8,190 nucleotides of DNA, taken from UBA1206 sp045643125. Lineage in GTDB: Bacteria > Bacillota > Clostridia > Oscillospirales > CAG-382. Every line of letters begins with the position of its first letter. Positions within the stretch are counted from its first letter, which is position 1. The notes beneath the pieces are model-generated. The model worked only from the letters and a program-made list of their open reading frames with translations, ran no database searches and was not told where the DNA came from. Positions 5,367 to 8,190 of this stretch are shown here, piece after piece. Position numbers and translations under genes: made by a program. The stretch lies in assembly GCA_045643125.1 (NCBI GenBank), contig JAZUKE010000025.1, forward strand, positions 1 through 8,190. The letters run 5' to 3'.

Positions 5367-7817
5367 TTACTGCTCCACTGCGGCGATCTGGTCGAGTATT
5401 CCGTCAGCGATCCTCAGGCACTTCTCGGATGCGTTATCAAGCTCGGCATAAAAGCCTTCCGCACCGTCCGCAAGACCGTCGGAAACGGCTTTGAACAGAA
5501 CGCACGGGATCTTGTTTGCGTCGCAGGTCAGAACGATGCCCGCGGATTCCATATCGCAGATATCGCCCTTGAAGGTATCGTGAAGGAACGTCTTTTCCTC
5601 TTCCGTACCTATGAATTTATCGCCCGAGCAGCAGGTGACAAGACGCAGTTCCCCGTTCAGCGACAGCGCCTTTTTCACAAGGTTTTCGTTCGTCTTGATA
5701 AAGGTCGAATCATATCCGACGACCTGCCCCTTCACAAGCGGCATAAATTCCGAGCAGTCGTATTTGTAATGTACGACCTTTTCCACAAGACACACCTTGA
5801 GCTGCTTCATATCACGCGTAAGTCCGCCGACAACTCCGAAATTTATGATCTTTGATACGTTATATTTTGAAATAAGAAGCTGGCAGGCGGCAGACGCGGC
5901 ACACTCGCCCATCCCGGACTGCGCAATATATAATGAATAATTGTCTCTCTCGACAAGGAGTACCTTGAATCCGGCAGAATCGCCGAGTTCCTTATATTTG
6001 GGGTAAAGCTTGAAGATCGCATTCAGCTCTATGGCAACAACGATGCCGACACGCTTTTTTTCCGCGGGTGTTTCGGTCAGTTTTTCGCTGATGTTCGACA
6101 GTAACAGGTTGCCGCAGGTCAGCGAATCCTCGTCCTCGCCCTTCTTTTCCAGATATACGAACACGTCCCAACCGATATCGAGAAACGCCTTTTCGATCGG
6201 CTCAAAGACTTCGTATGCGTGGTATTCGGTAGTGATCCTGAAACCGTTGTCCTTTGCGTTGAACGTGCTGTGTACCGGCGTCAGCTTGATCGCAAACTTG
6301 TTTTTGTCGAACAAACCGTCGATCACTTTTGCGTCGATGACGGTATCCTTTGTTACCGGGAAATTCAGTCTGTATTTACTGCCCTTCGGCATCGGCAGAG
6401 CTTTGCCTATTTCCGCGATCTCTTTAAGAGAAAGCGACATATTTCTGAAAATCCTGTTTCTTTCTTCTTCATCAGTCGTGCATATACTGAACTGCAGTTC
6501 GGCGTTTCCGTCGTAAACTTCGTTCTTTATCCTGCAATACTCCGTAAGCCATTTTTCCACAGCATCGGCGTTTTTCGGGAACATTGTGGAGACACACGGG
6601 ATGATGACGTCGGCATCGACCTTTTTCAGAATTTCGTTCTGCAAGTCAGATCCGATGAATCTGAGTATATCGGGATTGAGCGTCGGCTCGCCCATTCCCA
6701 TAAAATCGACTTCAAACCTCTTTGTGTGAGTGGAACCGGTGTTATCGACTATCGTATTGATCTGATATTTGAGATCCTCAACGGAAAGATTGCCGTAATA
6801 CCCGTAAGAAGGACAATCGCAAAAAGCGCATTTCATCGGGCAGCCCTTCTGATTGGACAAAATCGCGTACCAGGCGTTTTCATACGAAGGCACCATCTTA
6901 GCCTGTGCGTTTTCGAGCGAATAGCCGAGGCAGTCGGATTTCACACGGTATTCGGGAGACTGACCTGGGAACGAAACGAATTCCATACTTCTCTTTTCGT
7001 CCGCGAAGATCGTTCCGTTCGGTTTTTCGATTATACGCAGTCCCAGATGTTTCTTTCTGATCGCGCCGAATATACCCATTACGACGAAAGAAACGACGGT
7101 AAAAGCAGCGATTGCGATAAGGGAGTAAACGAAAATATCCGACCATACATCGACCGTGGGATCGCCTTTGCGGCTGACGCATACGGTAAAAGCGATGACG
7201 GCAAAAGCAAGAAGCTCAAGAGCGCTTGTCAACAGAATGATGATCTCATTGAAAGAGAGCTTTCTCTTTCCTTTATGGATATACTTTGAATAGATCAGAT
7301 CGGACAGCGAGAGGATCGGCAAGCCGAAGAAAACGCAGGCGCTGAAATCGTTGATGAACGCAAAGAACGCACTGCGAAGAAATTCATTCTGCGAAGCGAC
7401 GTACTGAATGAACCCGACCGCAAGTCCGATAAAAACGGTGTCGATGAGAGTGATGAGCAAATAGACTGACACCTTTTTGGGATTGTCAAGGCGAGTGATA
7501 TGAGAATTGCATCTTACATAACGACGCCACAGGAAATACGGTATGAAACCGTACAGTATCTGCGCGGGAAATCCGAGCAGAGCTGTCACGATACCCCAAC
7601 CGGAGACAAGATCCGATATAAAATTACCGACGGCACAGCCGATTATCGCAGGCCAACCGAATAATATACCGAGAACGGGATTGAGAGATGCGGAAATACG
7701 CACGCTCGACACGGTAAACACGGACAAATATTTATTCGTCACGACGGTCAGTACGAAAAATACAAATAAAGAAACCAAAAAAATCAGTGTGTTTTTTTTG
7801 TTCAGCAGTTTTTTCAT
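5367..7817 (-). CDS. Three-part fusion: ECF S-component-like membrane domain, RlmN/Cfr-like radical SAM domain, MTA/SAH nucleosidase domain
   Basis: An 816-residue protein, first in the operon. Residues 1-255 hold about eight membrane segments with positive loops (98-115, 176-188, 253-264), placing the rest in the cytoplasm; 35-100 resembles ECF-transporter S components of the QueT sort. Residues 290-575 follow RlmN/Cfr in order: C326-x3-C330-x2-C333 for the 4Fe-4S cluster, GNLSVEDL (342-349), MGMGEP (373-378), CVST (408-411) and TCGNLL (567-572), whose C568 matches the RlmN cysteine that carries the transferred methyl. After a short linker, 588-816 is an MTA/SAH nucleosidase: SGMG (634-637), GVVGGL (661-666), SGDKF (731-735), DMES (755-758, E757 binds ribose) and VSDGLAD with catalytic D780. 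The RlmN N-terminal RNA-binding region is absent. Start: ATG at 7817 with GGGAG 8 nt upstream. The radical SAM and nucleosidase calls are firm; the ECF call is moderate and the function is inferred. Confidence 0.85.
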   Translation of the reverse strand: MKKLLNKKNTLIFLVSLFVFFVLTVVTNKYLSVFTVSSVRISASLNPVLGILFGWPAIIGCAVGNFISDLVSGWGIVTALLGFPAQILYGFIPYFLWRRYVRCNSHITRLDNPKKVSVYLLITLIDTVFIGLAVGFIQYVASQNEFLRSAFFAFINDFSACVFFGLPILSLSDLIYSKYIHKGKRKLSFNEIIILLTSALELLAFAVIAFTVCVSRKGDPTVDVWSDIFVYSLIAIAAFTVVSFVVMGIFGAIRKKHLGLRIIEKPNGTIFADEKRSMEFVSFPGQSPEYRVKSDCLGYSLENAQAKMVPSYENAWYAILSNQKGCPMKCAFCDCPSYGYYGNLSVEDLKYQINTIVDNTGSTHTKRFEVDFMGMGEPTLNPDILRFIGSDLQNEILKKVDADVIIPCVSTMFPKNADAVEKWLTEYCRIKNEVYDGNAELQFSICTTDEEERNRIFRNMSLSLKEIAEIGKALPMPKGSKYRLNFPVTKDTVIDAKVIDGLFDKNKFAIKLTPVHSTFNAKDNGFRITTEYHAYEVFEPIEKAFLDIGWDVFVYLEKKGEDEDSLTCGNLLLSNISEKLTETPAEKKRVGIVVAIELNAIFKLYPKYKELGDSAGFKVLLVERDNYSLYIAQSGMGECAASAACQLLISKYNVSKIINFGVVGGLTRDMKQLKVCLVEKVVHYKYDCSEFMPLVKGQVVGYDSTFIKTNENLVKKALSLNGELRLVTCCSGDKFIGTEEEKTFLHDTFKGDICDMESAGIVLTCDANKIPCVLFKAVSDGLADGAEGFYAELDNASEKCLRIADGILDQIAAVEQ

Positions 7818-7825
7818 CGTTTGTT

Positions 7826-7830
7826 CTCCC
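7826..7830 (-). promoter_or_regulatory. Ribosome binding site deciding the start of the fusion gene
   Basis: GGGAG on the minus strand, 8 nt before the ATG at 7817. An in-frame TTG at 7832 overlaps this same site and could not use it, so the protein starts at the ATG and has 816 residues, not 821. Confidence 0.8.
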
Positions 7831-7862
7831 AAACTGTAATCATATAACTATGTAATATTCGG

Positions 7863-7891
7863 ATTATATCACACGGAATTGTCTTTTTCAA
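7863..7891 (-). promoter_or_regulatory. Sigma-A promoter of the four-gene operon
   Basis: On the minus strand: -35 TTGAAA (7886-7891), a 17-nt spacer and -10 TATAAT (7863-7868) with an extended TGA just upstream. The predicted start near 7856 gives a leader of about 40 nt. The -35 overlaps one of two TTCAAC copies (7887-7892 and 7899-7904, plus strand) spaced 12 bp apart, about one helical turn, which may be a regulator site. Confidence 0.72.
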
Positions 7892-7959
7892 CCCTTCGTT
7901 CAACATAAAATACGGAAAAATAAATCATTAAATTTGTTTCGTCATTTTGCAAAAAAATG

Positions 7960-7988
7960 TTGATTTTTTCAGTTACAAATGATAGAAT
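7960..7988 (+). promoter_or_regulatory. Sigma-A promoter of the exported-protein gene
   Basis: TTGATT (7960-7965), a 17-nt spacer and TAGAAT (7983-7988) with an extended -10 TGA. Five of six bases match in the -10 and four to five in the -35. The predicted start near 7995 leaves a leader of about 135 nt before the ATG at 8132. Confidence 0.6.
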
Positions 7989-7994
7989 ATTTAC

Positions 7995-8131
7995 GAAATT
8001 AATTAAGAAGATGCTGCATCGGAATAAAGATCAACACCCTTGTCCAACAGACAGATGCCGGTGTTTATATGCCCACTAACTTCAATCACGATTTTCGCTA
8101 TCATAAAAATAAACCAAAAGGAGTAACAGCA
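7995..8131 (+). promoter_or_regulatory. Long structured 5' leader, possible cis-regulatory RNA
   Basis: The leader can form a small hairpin GATG-ctg-CATC (8010-8020) and a nested stem: AACACC (8033-8038) with GGTGTT (8060-8065) around TGTC-caaca-GACA (8041-8053). The GCATC arm of the first hairpin can instead pair with GATGC at 8054-8058, giving two exclusive folds. A 22-codon reading frame (8011-8079) starts in the first hairpin but has no spaced ribosome binding site. It matches no riboswitch class I know. Confidence 0.35.
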
Positions 8132-8190
8132 ATGAAAAAGTATCTTGTATTGTTTCTTGTTCTCTGCGTAGTCCTTTGCTTCGTTTCCTG
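8132..8190 (+). CDS. Exported protein or lipoprotein, signal-peptide start only, cut at window edge
   Basis: An ATG at 8132 is preceded at 8-nt spacing by a strong AAAGGAG (8117-8123). The 19 full codons read MKKYLVLFLVLCVVLCFVS, two lysines followed by an uninterrupted hydrophobic run, which is a Sec signal peptide or a first membrane segment. The next codon begins with TG and could be Cys, which would give a possible lipobox (F-V-S-C), but the window ends there. Nothing can be said about the mature protein. It is transcribed away from the four-gene operon from a shared control region, so a related role, such as a substrate-binding lipoprotein, is possible but is a guess. Confidence 0.75.
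   Translation, partial: MKKYLVLFLVLCVVLCFVS

Larger units (their letters stand above)
7818..8131. other. Divergent control region without a recognised protein gene
   Basis: This 314-base stretch separates the four-gene operon from the exported-protein gene. It holds a promoter on each strand (about 68 bp between the two -35 hexamers), a very AT-rich centre (7900-7990) and the long leader of the rightward gene. Nothing here resembles a tRNA, a transposon end or a riboswitch class I can recognise. Confidence 0.7.

Noticed and set aside
6219..7289. Long open frame of 356 codons on the plus strand opposite the fusion gene
   Set aside because: It lies wholly antisense to a gene with clear motifs, its translation shows no recognisable domain, and no ribosome binding site or promoter precedes it. 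It arises from codon bias of the real gene.
7818..7832. Five-residue N-terminal extension of the fusion protein from a TTG start
   Set aside because: The TTG overlaps the GGGAG ribosome binding site; the ATG at 7817 has that site at ideal spacing.
8011..8079. Small protein of 22 residues in the leader
   Set aside because: AAGAAG directly abuts the ATG with no spacing, and such a short frame can occur by chance; it is kept only as part of the leader observation.

Overview
The window looks like a chromosomal piece from an uncultured or little-studied low-to-mid-GC Clostridia (Bacillota), probably gut-associated. The reasons are AAGGAG-type ribosome binding sites, consensus sigma-A promoters with extended -10 (TGn) elements, a type I dockerin, and a two-part GNAT of a kind common in clostridia. 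This is read from sequence only; no database search was possible. No tRNA, rRNA, CRISPR array, insertion sequence or attachment site was seen.

Layout. (1) 1-457, minus: N-terminal part of an ADP-ribosylglycohydrolase-like (DraG/ARH) protein, cut by the window edge. (2) 458-595: a divergent promoter region; the rightward promoter has perfect -35 and -10 hexamers and a palindrome in its spacer. (3) 596-1633, plus: a secreted protein with two N-terminal dockerin repeats and an SGNH/GDSL-like domain whose catalytic motifs are atypical. (4) 1645-1677: a terminator that works in both directions between convergent genes. (5) 1682-2800, minus: alanine dehydrogenase (ald). (6) 2801-3004: AT-rich gap with possible ald promoters and an imperfect inverted repeat. 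(7) 3005-7817, minus: a tight four-gene operon. Its first gene is an 816-residue three-part protein, followed by an alpha/beta hydrolase with an inserted EF-hand pair and two GNAT acetyltransferases; the gaps are 5, 6 and 11 nt. (8) 7818-8131: a divergent control region with good sigma-A promoters on both strands and a structured leader of about 135 nt. (9) 8132-8190, plus: the signal-peptide start of an exported protein, cut by the window edge.

The most notable item is the first operon gene. It joins a multi-pass membrane domain resembling an ECF-transporter S component, a radical SAM domain that follows RlmN/Cfr nearly end to end (CxxxCxxC, GMGEP and the C-terminal CG(Q/N)L cysteine motif), and an MTA/SAH nucleosidase domain. 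RlmN/Cfr chemistry releases S-adenosylhomocysteine and 5'-deoxyadenosine, and MTA/SAH nucleosidases hydrolyse both, so the last two domains fit together chemically. The RlmN N-terminal RNA-binding region is absent and a membrane module stands in its place, which suggests a transported or membrane-proximal small molecule rather than rRNA. With a calcium-type hydrolase and two acetyltransferases behind it, the operon is a good candidate for an undescribed small-molecule salvage, modification or resistance pathway. The substrate cannot be read from the sequence.
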